Below, piece after piece: positions 30,010-38,675 of a stretch of 45,744 bases of DNA. Source of the stretch: Clostridiales bacterium DTU033 (GTDB taxonomy: Bacteria > Bacillota > Clostridia > Oscillospirales > Acutalibacteraceae). The notes below the pieces were generated by a model, which saw nothing but the letters and a program-made list of their open reading frames with translations, was not told the origin of the DNA and made no database searches. Numbering within the stretch: position 1 is the stretch's first letter; every line of letters starts with the position of its first letter. The DNA lies in NCBI GenBank assembly GCA_001513365.1, contig LFTH01000067.1:1-45744 (forward strand), in the 5' to 3' direction. Both the position numbers and the translations under genes were made by a program.

Positions 30010-31680
30010 ATGCTGTCCAGCCTTCACATTGAAAATATTGCGGTCATCGAAAAAGCCGAGATTGAACTCGGCTTTGGACTTAATATTCTGACAGGCGAAA
30101 CAGGTGCCGGCAAATCAATCGTGATAGACGCGATTAACGCTGTTTTGGGCGAACGCGTCAGCAAGGACATCGTCCGCACAGGCAGCGGCGAAGCGCGGAT
30201 AACCGCCGTCTTTACCGATATTTCCGAAAAAAACTTAAGGCAGCTGAATGAGCTTGGATACCCCGCGGACGAGGACGGCTCCCTTTTAATTCAGCGGACG
30301 ATTTCCGCCGACGGCAGGGGCGGCTGCCGGATTAACGGCCAGCCCTCTACAATATCAATGCTCAGGACAATCGGGCGCATGCTTGTGAATATCCACGGCC
30401 AGCATGAGAACCAGTCCTTGCTGTCGCCCGAAACCCATCTGTTTTACTTAGAGCAGATAGGCGGCATAGTCCCGCTGCATGAGGAATACAGGCGGGCATA
30501 CCGCGAAATGTGTCGGATAAAGGAACTGCTTGAGCAGTCGAAGATGGACGAGGGTCTTAAAGCCAGGAAAATAGATATACTGCAGTTTCAGATTAATGAG
30601 ATTGAAGCAGCTCAAATCCGCCCGGGCGAGGAAGAAGAATTATCCGCCCAGAGGGATTTGTACCGCAATGCCGAAAAAATTGCGGTTGCAATCAGCGGCG
30701 CGAGGGAGCAGCTTTTGGGCGGCGACGGCAGCGCGGGGGCGTTGGAGCTTTTATCCGACGCGGTTTCACAGGTTAATTTCGCCGGGCAGTATGTTGAAAG
30801 CATGGCGGAACTCGGCAAAAAGCTCGAAAGCCTGATGTATGATTTGGAGGAGTATTCCGGGGAACTGCGGGATTTCTTCTCGCAGCTGGATTTTGAACCC
30901 GACGACCTTGAACAGGTCGAGGAAAGGCTTGATTTAATCCGCAGGCTTAAGTCAAAATACGGCGGCAGCGAGCAGGCGGTTCTGGATTATTTGGAGCAGG
31001 CGAAAAAGGAGCTTGAAGAAATCGAGCTGTCCGACGTCCGTATAGAGCAGTTGAACGGGGAGCTTAAGCGGGCTGAAAGCATGGTCAATGAGCTTGCAAA
31101 AAAGCTGTCAGACGAAAGGCGGAAAGCCGCTAAAAAATTTGAGCAGAATGTGAATGAGCAGCTGAATTATCTCGATATGCCGAACGTCCGGTTCAGTGTG
31201 GACATTCGACCAATCGAACCCGGCCCGAACGGCATTGACCGGGTGGAATTTCTTATAGCGCCAAACCCCGGCGAGCCCCCTAAACCTATCGCAAGGATTG
31301 CCTCCGGCGGTGAGCTTTCCCGCATTATGCTTGCGCTGAAATCGGTGATGGCGGACGCGGACGACATAGATACCCTAATATTTGACGAAATAGACTCCGG
31401 CATAAGCGGTATGGCCGCCAGCAAGATAGGGATAAAGCTGCGCGAAATCTCTGAAAAACGTCAGGTGATTTGCGTAACCCACTTAGCCCAGATAAGCGCG
31501 CAGGCGCGCAATCATTTCCTGATAGTAAAGAACGTCAGAGGCGGGCGTACATATACCGATGTCCTGCCGCTGGACTATCAGGGCAGGGTGAAGGAGCTGG
31601 CGCGGATTATCGGCGGGGTAATCAGCGAGGCGGCGCTGCAGACGGCAAGGGAAATGCTGAGCAACGCGGGCTGGAATTGA
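30010..31680 (+). CDS. recN: DNA repair protein RecN
   Basis: RecN is an SMC-like ATPase recruited early to double-strand breaks. The 556-residue protein has an N-terminal Walker A (LTGETGAGKSIVIDAI, about 27-42), two helical arms forming the coiled coil (roughly 150-390), and a C-terminal half with ASGGELSRIMLALK signature and TLIFDEIDSGISG Walker B, followed by CVTHLAQISAQA. I chose the ATG at 30010, 11 bases after GGAAGGGG; an in-frame ATG at 30001 is only two bases from it. Unlike in Bacillus, spoIVB and spo0A do not follow; an HD-domain gene does. Confidence 0.95.
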   Translation: MLSSLHIENIAVIEKAEIELGFGLNILTGETGAGKSIVIDAINAVLGERVSKDIVRTGSGEARITAVFTDISEKNLRQLNELGYPADEDGSLLIQRTISADGRGGCRINGQPSTISMLRTIGRMLVNIHGQHENQSLLSPETHLFYLEQIGGIVPLHEEYRRAYREMCRIKELLEQSKMDEGLKARKIDILQFQINEIEAAQIRPGEEEELSAQRDLYRNAEKIAVAISGAREQLLGGDGSAGALELLSDAVSQVNFAGQYVESMAELGKKLESLMYDLEEYSGELRDFFSQLDFEPDDLEQVEERLDLIRRLKSKYGGSEQAVLDYLEQAKKELEEIELSDVRIEQLNGELKRAESMVNELAKKLSDERRKAAKKFEQNVNEQLNYLDMPNVRFSVDIRPIEPGPNGIDRVEFLIAPNPGEPPKPIARIASGGELSRIMLALKSVMADADDIDTLIFDEIDSGISGMAASKIGIKLREISEKRQVICVTHLAQISAQARNHFLIVKNVRGGRTYTDVLPLDYQGRVKELARIIGGVISEAALQTAREMLSNAGWN

Positions 31681-31717
31681 AAACCATACCGCAGGTTATA
31701 TGTATTGAGGGGTTTGA

Positions 31718-32311
31718 ATGGAAAATTCAAGGTTTGAAAAGCAGCTTGAGTTTTTGATTAAAGCCGATAAGCTGAAAAACGTGTTAAGGCAGACGGTGTT
31801 GGTCGACGAATCAAGGCAGGAGACGGTTGCGGAACACTCATGGCATTTTGCCCTGACGGCCGCGACGTTGCTTGAATACTCAAACTTTCCGAAAATCGAC
31901 ATGCTGAAAGTGCTGAAAATGGCGCTGGTCCATGATTTGGTCGAAGTATATGCCGGGGACACCTTCGCCTATGACGAAGCCGGCTACGCAGATAAAGAGG
32001 AGAGGGAAAAAGAAGCCGCTGACAGGATATTCGGCTTGCTGCCGGAGGAACAGGCGGCGGAGTTCCGCGGACTGTGGGAAGAATTTGAAGCCATGAAAAC
32101 GCCCGAAGCGGTTTACGCCGCGGCTGTGGACAGGCTGCAGCCGTTTATCAACAACTACATGACAAGAGGGCATACATGGAGGCTGCACAAAGTTACAAGC
32201 GACAAGGTTTACAGGCGGATGGAAGTTGTTAAACAGGCTATGCCGGAGCTTTGGGGCTTTGTGGATGAAGTAATACGGGATTCGATTAAAAAGGGATATA
32301 TAAAGGAGTAG
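31718..32311 (+). CDS. HD-domain hydrolase (YfbR-like 5'-nucleotidase family)
   Basis: The 197-residue protein shows the HD-domain metal ligands: the first histidine in AEHSWHFAL (about 33-41), the HD pair in MALVHDLVEVYAGD (about 68-81), and a later Asp in AAVDRLQP. This resembles HD-domain-2 phosphohydrolases, whose E. coli relative YfbR dephosphorylates deoxyribonucleoside 5'-monophosphates. The substrate here is not known. The ATG at 31718 follows GAGGGG at 8-base spacing. It appears to be the last gene of the nusB-recN run, before a terminator. Confidence 0.87.
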   Translation: MENSRFEKQLEFLIKADKLKNVLRQTVLVDESRQETVAEHSWHFALTAATLLEYSNFPKIDMLKVLKMALVHDLVEVYAGDTFAYDEAGYADKEEREKEAADRIFGLLPEEQAAEFRGLWEEFEAMKTPEAVYAAAVDRLQPFINNYMTRGHTWRLHKVTSDKVYRRMEVVKQAMPELWGFVDEVIRDSIKKGYIKE

Positions 32312-32357
32312 TGCGTTCCTTAAATCCGGCGGATTGCGCCGGAATGAGACAGTAAAA

Positions 32358-32394
32358 AAACCGCCAGCTTTTAAAACCCGAAAGCCGGCGGTTT
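32358..32394. terminator. Bidirectional terminator between HD hydrolase and asnB
   Basis: A 14-base stem with one mismatch (32358-32371 with 32381-32394) is A-rich at one end and T-rich at the other. It lies between converging genes and can serve both. Confidence 0.75.
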
Positions 32395-32410
32395 ATAAGT
32401 GTCCCGATTG

Positions 32411-34282
32411 TTAAGACTGCTGATTTTCCTGACTTTTTGAATTGCCCGGGAAATATATGTCGTACCACAGCAGAAACACGTAGATTGTCCATATCTTCCG
32501 GCTGTTGTCCCGCTTGCCCCTGTAATGCTGGTCAAGCAGCCGCAGCAGTTCGCCGGTATTAAAGAAGCGCTGTGCGGCGGGGGAAAGGAATGCGGCTTTG
32601 ACGCGGCTGTAATACTTTTCCTGCCTGAGCCAGACGCGGATTGGCACCGGAAACCCCAGTTTTGGCCTGTCGGCCGGCTTTTCCGGTATCCGCCTTTTTG
32701 CGGCAAGCCGCATCGCGTATTTTGTGGTGCCGCCCGCAATCCTGTGTTTTACGGGTATGCGGGAGGCGACCGCGAAAACCTCTTTGTCAAGAAACGGCAC
32801 CCGCAGTTCCAGAGAATGAGCCATGCTCATACGGTCGGCTTTAAGCAGAATATCCCCGACCATCCAGCGGTTGATGTCGAGGTACTGCATACGGGTTACG
32901 TCGTCCTGTCCCTTTGTCTTTTGATAGATTGACGACACCATTTCCGCGGGGTCGGTCGCCGGAATATTTTTCAACAGCCGCTGTTTTTCCTGCCTGTTGA
33001 AGATATATGCGTTTCCGATAAAGCGTTCTTCAATAGTCTTTGAGCCCCGGATGATAAAGGACTTGCCCTTGAAATCTGGGAACACCGACACAACCGCGGC
33101 AAGCGCCCTGCGCAGCCAGCGCGGCAGCTTTTGATAACCGGCGAGCGAATAGGGTTCGTGGTATATCCGGTATCCGCCGAAAAGCTCGTCCGCACCTTCC
33201 CCCGAAAGCACCACCTTGACGAGTTCAGACGCAAGGCGCGACACAAAATACAGCGCGACGCAGGACGGGTCGGCGAGCGGCTGGTCAAGGTGGTAAAGGA
33301 CGTCGGGCAGTGAGTTCCAGTATTCGTCGTCGCTGATGACATGGGAGTAATGCTCAATTCCGAAATGTTTTGCGAGCGCAGAGGCGTATTCGCACTCGTT
33401 GTAATGGGAGCCGCTGTCAAACCCGACGGTGAAAGCCTTTTGTCCGGAGAAAAAGCTGGCGACCAGACTTGAATCCACTCCGCTTGACAAGAAGCAGCCT
33501 ACTTCAACGTCGCTGATACGGTGCGCCTCGACCGAATTGGCAAATGCGCGGTCGATTTCGTTTACCGCTTCTTCCAAAACCATGCTGTCGTCGGGGTTGA
33601 AGGTGGAATCCCAATACCGGTGCTCGCTGATTTCGCCGTTTTTGTACCACATATAGTGGGCCGGCGGCAGGCAGTAGACGTTTTTGAAAAATGTCTCGCG
33701 GGGGACCGAGTACTGGAAAGAAAGATAGCCGTCCAAAGCCTGCTCGTTGAACTCGCAGGAAAAGCCGGGGTGTTCGAGTATGCACTTGATTTCTGACGCA
33801 AATATTATTTGCCCGTCCGGAAGCAGTGTATAGTGCATAGGCTTTACGCCAAAATAATCGCGGGCGACGAAAAGCGAATGGTCGGCGCAGTTCCATATTG
33901 CAAAGGCGAACATGCCGCGCAGCTTTGTCAGAAGCTCCTCGCGCCACTCCTCAAAACCGTGCAGCAGCACCTCGCTGTCCGATTCAGTTGTAAAGGTGTG
34001 CCCCTTCTCAATCAGTTCGTCGCGCAGAGCGCGGTAGTTGTATATCTCGCCGTTGACTGTCAGAACAAGGGATTTGTCCTCGTTATACAGAGGCTGGTCT
34101 CCGGTTTTTAAATCAATTATGCTAAGGCGGCGAAAACCAATCGCAATGCTGTCGCGCTGACCCTCTCCGGAAATATGGTACCCTTCAGAATCCGGCCCGC
34201 GGTGGGCAATACGCCGGGTCATCGCGCGCAGCACCTCTTCGCGATTTTCAATCTGGCCGGTAAATCCGCAAAAACCGCACAT
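32411..34282 (-). CDS. asnB: Asparagine synthase, glutamine-hydrolysing
   Basis: AsnB makes asparagine from aspartate, using glutamine nitrogen and ATP. The 623-residue protein starts with the catalytic Cys2 (MCGFCGFTGQ), has the glutaminase domain through about residue 190, and the synthetase domain with the PP-loop SSGVDSSLVASFF and the LSGEGADELFGGYRIY segment. The start is fixed by the need for a cysteine directly after the initiator methionine. It has a sigma-A-like promoter at 34331-34359 and a terminator at its 3' side. Because GatCAB in this window can make Asn-tRNA or Gln-tRNA, direct asparagine synthesis may be an alternative route. Confidence 0.96.
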   Translation of the reverse strand: MCGFCGFTGQIENREEVLRAMTRRIAHRGPDSEGYHISGEGQRDSIAIGFRRLSIIDLKTGDQPLYNEDKSLVLTVNGEIYNYRALRDELIEKGHTFTTESDSEVLLHGFEEWREELLTKLRGMFAFAIWNCADHSLFVARDYFGVKPMHYTLLPDGQIIFASEIKCILEHPGFSCEFNEQALDGYLSFQYSVPRETFFKNVYCLPPAHYMWYKNGEISEHRYWDSTFNPDDSMVLEEAVNEIDRAFANSVEAHRISDVEVGCFLSSGVDSSLVASFFSGQKAFTVGFDSGSHYNECEYASALAKHFGIEHYSHVISDDEYWNSLPDVLYHLDQPLADPSCVALYFVSRLASELVKVVLSGEGADELFGGYRIYHEPYSLAGYQKLPRWLRRALAAVVSVFPDFKGKSFIIRGSKTIEERFIGNAYIFNRQEKQRLLKNIPATDPAEMVSSIYQKTKGQDDVTRMQYLDINRWMVGDILLKADRMSMAHSLELRVPFLDKEVFAVASRIPVKHRIAGGTTKYAMRLAAKRRIPEKPADRPKLGFPVPIRVWLRQEKYYSRVKAAFLSPAAQRFFNTGELLRLLDQHYRGKRDNSRKIWTIYVFLLWYDIYFPGNSKSQENQQS

Positions 34283-34330
34283 AAATTACGCTCCTTATAC
34301 TTCTGTAGGTTTTGAACAACCAATACAGAA

Positions 34331-34359
34331 AATATAACAGATTTTATTTTTGGTGTAAA
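34331..34359 (-). promoter_or_regulatory. Sigma-A promoter of asnB
   Basis: On the minus strand TTTACA (34359-34354) and TATATT (34336-34331) are spaced by 17 bases. The leader to the ATG at 34282 is about 42 bases. Confidence 0.65.
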
Positions 34360-34548
34360 CACTATTGAGCAGAAATGCGGGCATTTATTGCTAAATTTTA
34401 TCATAAGGGCAAAAAATATAAGGCAGGGAGCTTGAAACCGCGGCGGTTTTCTGGTATCTTTTTTAAGGTCGGGATAATAAACAATACATCTTTGATATTT
34501 GCTGTCCGTCCCCCGGATACACCACCGATTGTCAGAATGGAGATTTGC

Positions 34549-35250
34549 ATGTTCAAGTACGAGATACACCTGCATTCCTCGGCTTGCAGCGCCTGCGCGG
34601 TATCCACCGCCGAGGAAATGGTGGCTGCCGCCAAAGAGAAGAATTATGCCGGCGTTGCTTTTACCAACCATTTTTACTGCGGCAACACCGCGGTTGACCG
34701 AAAGCTCAGCTGGAGGGAGTTTGTTGAAGCCTACGAACAGGATTACCTTAGGGCCGCGAAGGTAGGAAAAGCCCTTGATATTGACGTGTTTTTCGGCATT
34801 GAGACGGTATATGAGCCGGGCAAGGAGGCGCTGATTTACGGGATTGAGCCTGAACTTATAAAAAACGCGCCGTTTTTGAAGGGTTGCGGTATTGAGCAGT
34901 TATCCGAGTTTGTGCGAAAAAACGGCGGGTTTATAGCCGCCGCCCACCCGCTCAGACGGAGGGACTACATTCCCGACCCCGACAAAGAGCCCGACATGCG
35001 TTATTTCGACGCGATTGAGGCGTACAATCTCGGCAATACGGACGAGGACAACCAGAGGGCTTTTGACTTTGCCAGAAGGAAGAAAGTGCCGGCGATTTCG
35101 AGCGGGGACGTTCACAACAAAGAGAATCTGGGCAAAAGCGGACTGGCTTTCTTTGAGCGGCTGTATACGCCCGAGCGGCTTGTTGAGGCATTGAAAAAAC
35201 AGCGGTACCGGCTGATAATTGACGGCAAAATCATTGAGGATTTGCCATAA
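34549..35250 (+). CDS. PHP-domain metal-dependent phosphoesterase
   Basis: This 233-residue protein belongs to the PHP superfamily: YEIHLHSSACSACA at the start gives the first HxH metal ligands, NHFYCG follows, GIETVYEP supplies the glutamate, AAHPLRRRDYIP a histidine, and SSGDVHNKENLGKS the final Asp-His pair. PHP enzymes hydrolyse phosphate esters such as histidinol phosphate or oligonucleotides; the substrate of this one is unknown. I start it at the ATG at 34549, six bases after GGAG, because an upstream extension through the divergent promoter region to 34375 shows no family similarity. It stands alone with a terminator behind. Confidence 0.87.
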   Translation: MFKYEIHLHSSACSACAVSTAEEMVAAAKEKNYAGVAFTNHFYCGNTAVDRKLSWREFVEAYEQDYLRAAKVGKALDIDVFFGIETVYEPGKEALIYGIEPELIKNAPFLKGCGIEQLSEFVRKNGGFIAAAHPLRRRDYIPDPDKEPDMRYFDAIEAYNLGNTDEDNQRAFDFARRKKVPAISSGDVHNKENLGKSGLAFFERLYTPERLVEALKKQRYRLIIDGKIIEDLP

Positions 35251-35274
35251 TATTAAATATTCTGTTAGTACGGC

Positions 35275-35313
35275 AAACCCCATTCGCGGCATTGGCCCGC
35301 GAATGGGGTTTTT
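35275..35313 (+). terminator. Strong terminator after the PHP gene
   Basis: A perfect 15-bp stem (35275-35289 with 35297-35311) and 7-base loop are followed by TT. It isolates the PHP gene from the efflux pair. Confidence 0.85.
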
Positions 35314-35442
35314 GCGTATGGCCTGCGGTTAGAAAAAAATAGAATTTAGCAAAACAAAACATATTTCAAGGAATTAGTAACAGAATATATATGCCGAAAC
35401 AGAACATAAGAACAATCGATGTATGAAAGGGTTGGATAGGGT

Positions 35443-36372
35443 ATGAAAAAATATATAGCTTTGTTTGCCTTTACATCGATTATAATAGCGGGGATGCTTT
35501 ATTTTAGCGCAAGGCAGAGTTACCCCGGCACACTGGTTTCGGTATATGAAGTCAGACCGACAAAGGTTACGCAGACTGTAACATGTTCGGGAAGGATTGA
35601 GGCGGCTGAAAGCGAAGACGTGTATGTGGACATTCCCTGCGTTGCGGACAGGGTGTTCGTTTCGGCGGGAGATGAGGTGAAAAAAGGGGATACTCTGTTT
35701 ACGGTTGACGTCAAAGCCACAAAGCAGGTAATCGCCGCGGCTGCGGGAGTATCGTCGGCAATGATTACCGACGACAGGATAAAGGAAAAAATCACCTCGC
35801 CGGTTTCCGGAAAAATCCGGTCAATCAACGTATCGCCGGGGAAAACGGTGGACAGCCAGTCGCCCTGTGCGATGATTTCATCCGGCGACGCGCTTTTAGT
35901 CAAGGTGGCAATTCAGGAAAGCAAACTGAAGGATATCAAAGTCGGGCAGCCTGCCAGAATATCCGGTATTGCGTTTGAGAAGGAAGAGTATTCGGGTATC
36001 GTGTCGCAGATAGCGAGTTCCGCGCGCCAGCAGTATGTCGGCACCATTACCGAAACGGTTGTGGACGCGGTGATTACCTTAACCGAAAAGGACGAATCGC
36101 TTAAGCCCGGACTTTCCGCAAAATCCGTTATTGTTGTGGGAGAGCAGCAAAACTGTATAGTGATACCCTACGAGTACGTGATGCAGGATGAAGAAAACAA
36201 CGAGTATGTGTATCTATACAACGACGGGTACTGCATTAAACGGGTAATCCGAACAGGGAAGGAATTCAGCAACGGCTATGAAATCCTTTCAGGTATTGCC
36301 GAAGGGGACAGGGTGATACAAAACCCGGACGGCATAACAAAACCAGGGGAGAGGGTAAGACTGAAACCCTGA
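35443..36372 (+). CDS. Efflux adaptor (HlyD/MacA-like membrane fusion protein)
   Basis: A 309-residue protein has an N-terminal signal anchor (about 3-23) and an extracytoplasmic adaptor: a lipoyl/biotinyl half-motif in GDEVKKGDTLF and its partner in ITSPVSGKIRSINVSPGKTV, then a beta-barrel domain with LVKVAIQESKLKDIKVGQPA, and a C-terminal membrane-proximal domain ending GITKPGERVRLKP. The usual helical hairpin is nearly absent, as in short Gram-positive adaptors. It is 13 bases upstream of the permease gene, with which it surely works. No ATPase lies in this operon. Confidence 0.85.
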   Translation: MKKYIALFAFTSIIIAGMLYFSARQSYPGTLVSVYEVRPTKVTQTVTCSGRIEAAESEDVYVDIPCVADRVFVSAGDEVKKGDTLFTVDVKATKQVIAAAAGVSSAMITDDRIKEKITSPVSGKIRSINVSPGKTVDSQSPCAMISSGDALLVKVAIQESKLKDIKVGQPARISGIAFEKEEYSGIVSQIASSARQQYVGTITETVVDAVITLTEKDESLKPGLSAKSVIVVGEQQNCIVIPYEYVMQDEENNEYVYLYNDGYCIKRVIRTGKEFSNGYEILSGIAEGDRVIQNPDGITKPGERVRLKP

Positions 36373-36385
36373 AGGAGGCGGATAA

Positions 36386-37579
36386 ATGTTTGATATATTC
36401 CTTTGCGCGATAAAAAGCCTTTTTAGAAAAAGGCTGCGCACCGTACTTACAGCCGGCAGTATCACAATCGGCGTGATGATGGTGGTAATTGTAACGATAA
36501 TCAGCAGCGCGGGCAAACGGGTGGTCAACAAGGAGTTTCAAAGCCTCGGCCTGTCCGGAATTTCAATCACCACCACCCAGAGCGCTGTAAACGACGGGCA
36601 GCATGGCATTTCCGCCGAAGGGCTTGAGGTTATCAGAAATACCCGCAACGTCTCGACCGCTATGCCGCTGTTAATCCAGTTTGCCAGTTCGCTGATAAGA
36701 GACACGCGCTGCGACACTATTATATGCGGCATTGACGCGGGCGCGGTTCAGGCAATTTCGCTGCACTTAAAGTACGGGCGGATGATTACAAAAGGGGATG
36801 TGCGCTCGGTAGAGAATATCTGCGTCATAGACGAAACCCTCGCAAAAACTGCATACGGCAGGGAGAATATCACCGGCAAAACCATAAGCCTTCAAATCAA
36901 CGGCGTCGACAACCAGTTTTTGATTGTCGGGATTGCTAAAGCCGGCAGCGCGCTTTTAAGCAACCTTGGGGAGATTATCCCGGGCATGGTATATATCCCT
37001 TACAGCACCCTCCAGACTCTGACCGGCAGGATGAATTTCGACCAGGTCGCGGTGCGTGTCGCAAATCAGGGGGAGATTGCCGAAACCGGAAGCCAGATAA
37101 TTAAAAGGCTGGAGCATTTGACAGGGAGCCGCGGCTATTTCCGCGCAGAAAACTTAACCCTCCACAGGGACAGGCTGGGAGGGCTGCTTGACATCATCGG
37201 CCTGATTTTGACCGCGCTGAGCGCTATTTCAATGGTTGTGTCCGGCCTTGGGATTATGACGATTATGCTGGTTTCTGTCAATGAGAGAATGCGTGAAATC
37301 GGGATAAAAAAATCCATCGGCGCGTCAAGGGGGAGGATTATGCTGGAGTTTTTGACCGAATCCGTCGCGATTTCACTGATTGGAAGCCTGACAGGGATTA
37401 TAATCGGCAGCGCGGTTTCGGCGGTGGGGCTTGGGTTGTACGGGCAAAGCATGCCGTTCATCCTCCGCGACATGGCGGCCATTGTGTTTGTGTCGATCGC
37501 AATCGGAGCGGTTTTCGGGGTTTACCCTGCGGTCAAAGCCGCAAAACTCAGACCGGTTGACGCATTGAGAATGGAGTAA
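36386..37579 (+). CDS. MacB/FtsX-type ABC permease
   Basis: The 397-residue protein has the MacB permease layout: a first transmembrane helix (about 16-40) after a basic N-terminus, an extracytoplasmic MacB_PCD domain (about 45-260), and three C-terminal helices of the FtsX domain (about 275-300, 325-350, 360-385), with RMREIGIKKSIGASR before the third part and AAKLRPVDALR at the end. No nucleotide-binding domain is fused to it, so an ATPase must come from elsewhere. The ribosome site GAAGGAGG is strong. The substrate is unknown; relatives export peptides, toxins or lipids. Confidence 0.88.
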   Translation: MFDIFLCAIKSLFRKRLRTVLTAGSITIGVMMVVIVTIISSAGKRVVNKEFQSLGLSGISITTTQSAVNDGQHGISAEGLEVIRNTRNVSTAMPLLIQFASSLIRDTRCDTIICGIDAGAVQAISLHLKYGRMITKGDVRSVENICVIDETLAKTAYGRENITGKTISLQINGVDNQFLIVGIAKAGSALLSNLGEIIPGMVYIPYSTLQTLTGRMNFDQVAVRVANQGEIAETGSQIIKRLEHLTGSRGYFRAENLTLHRDRLGGLLDIIGLILTALSAISMVVSGLGIMTIMLVSVNERMREIGIKKSIGASRGRIMLEFLTESVAISLIGSLTGIIIGSAVSAVGLGLYGQSMPFILRDMAAIVFVSIAIGAVFGVYPAVKAAKLRPVDALRME

Positions 37580-37627
37580 CCGGATTTGCGCTCAATATAA
37601 AATATAAAGCTTTATGCAATAAAAAAC

Positions 37628-37649
37628 GGGCGGATATGCAAATCCGCCC
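37628..37649 (-). terminator. Terminator of the pyridoxamine kinase gene
   Basis: A perfect 8-bp stem GGGCGGAT (37628-37635) with ATCCGCCC (37642-37649) ends, on the minus strand, in CGTTTTTTATTG. The T-run marks it as minus-strand terminator; it may also slow + strand transcription from the permease. Confidence 0.75.
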
Positions 37650-37710
37650 CTCAGTTTAATATAAACAATTATCCAGCTGTAAACGCAAAGCCCATGGCTT
37701 TATTATTAGC

Positions 37711-38562
37711 TTAATACAGGTTAAGGCTTTTGATAAGTCTGGGCAAGGTGCATTCAAAATTTACGCCGAACCTGACATCGGTGCCCGCCGCTTTTGTTTT
37801 CCTGATACTTTCGACCGTAAAATCAACGGCGACTTTGGTGGAGTCGGCCAAATCAAACCCGTTCAGCAGCGCCGCGAGCAGCGCGCTCCCGAACACGTCG
37901 CCGGTGCCGTGGTAATAACCCTCAATCTTTTCCTCGAAAGCGAAGCTGATTTTACCGGTGGTTTTATCGAGGCAAGCGGCGCCGAGGTGCCGGTCGTCGA
38001 AAAATACGCCGGTCAGCACAATTCTTTCAGGCCCGATTGAGCTTAACTCCATCAGCATATCCTTGATATACTTCTCTGTATAAGGGCCGGGGTTATACGG
38101 CCTGCCGAGCAGAAACGCCGCTTCGGTTATGTTCGGCACGATTATGTCTGCCTTTTGGCACAGCTTCAGCATACCCTTCGGGAAATCGGGCGAAAAGCTG
38201 GGGTAGAGCTTGCCGTTGTCGGCCATTACCGGGTCGACCAGAATAATATTGTTTTGGGTGCGAAAATCGTCAAAAAACTCCGATACGATATCCAGCTGTT
38301 CAAACGAGCCCAGATAGCCGGTATAAATCGAGTCAAACTCAAGCCCAAGCGACCGCCAGTGCTCTGAAATCGGGCGGATGTCGTGGGTTAAATCGCGGAA
38401 AGTGTAGCCGGTAAACCCGCCGGTATGGGTTGACAGCACGGCGGTCGGGATTACGCTTGTTTCAATACCGGTCGCCGACAGTATTGGCAGCGCGACAGTC
38501 AGCGAGCATCTGCCGAAACAGGATATGTCATGGATTGCGACAATTCGTTTTTGTCTGGTCAT
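37711..38562 (-). CDS. pdxK: Pyridoxamine/pyridoxal kinase (ribokinase family)
   Basis: This 283-residue kinase phosphorylates pyridoxal and related vitamers to salvage vitamin B6. It has the PfkB/ribokinase-fold features of the PdxK/PdxY class: HDISCFGRCSLTVALPIL at the N-terminus, VIPTAVLSTHTGG, DSIYTGYLGS, ILVDPVMADNGKLY and near the end GYYHGTGDVFGSALLAALL, where the DVFGSA part is the anion hole and catalytic aspartate. The substrate preference among B6 vitamers is unproven. It has its own promoter on the minus strand and a terminator at 37628. Confidence 0.9.
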   Translation of the reverse strand: MTRQKRIVAIHDISCFGRCSLTVALPILSATGIETSVIPTAVLSTHTGGFTGYTFRDLTHDIRPISEHWRSLGLEFDSIYTGYLGSFEQLDIVSEFFDDFRTQNNIILVDPVMADNGKLYPSFSPDFPKGMLKLCQKADIIVPNITEAAFLLGRPYNPGPYTEKYIKDMLMELSSIGPERIVLTGVFFDDRHLGAACLDKTTGKISFAFEEKIEGYYHGTGDVFGSALLAALLNGFDLADSTKVAVDFTVESIRKTKAAGTDVRFGVNFECTLPRLIKSLNLY

Positions 38563-38620
38563 AATGCGTTTTTTCCTTTCCTATAAAATGAGTTTTGGCG
38601 AAAAGACTTTGATAATCTAA

Positions 38621-38649
38621 TTTATATCACTATATCGGTTGTCAGTCAA
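38621..38649 (-). promoter_or_regulatory. Sigma-A promoter of the pyridoxamine kinase gene
   Basis: On the minus strand TTGACT (38649-38644) and TATAAA (38626-38621) are separated by 17 bases. It is intact up to the point where the truncated glnN sequence begins, which places that junction between about 38650 and 38675. Confidence 0.65.
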
Positions 38650-38675
38650 CAATATTAAAACCAAATCTTTACTTT

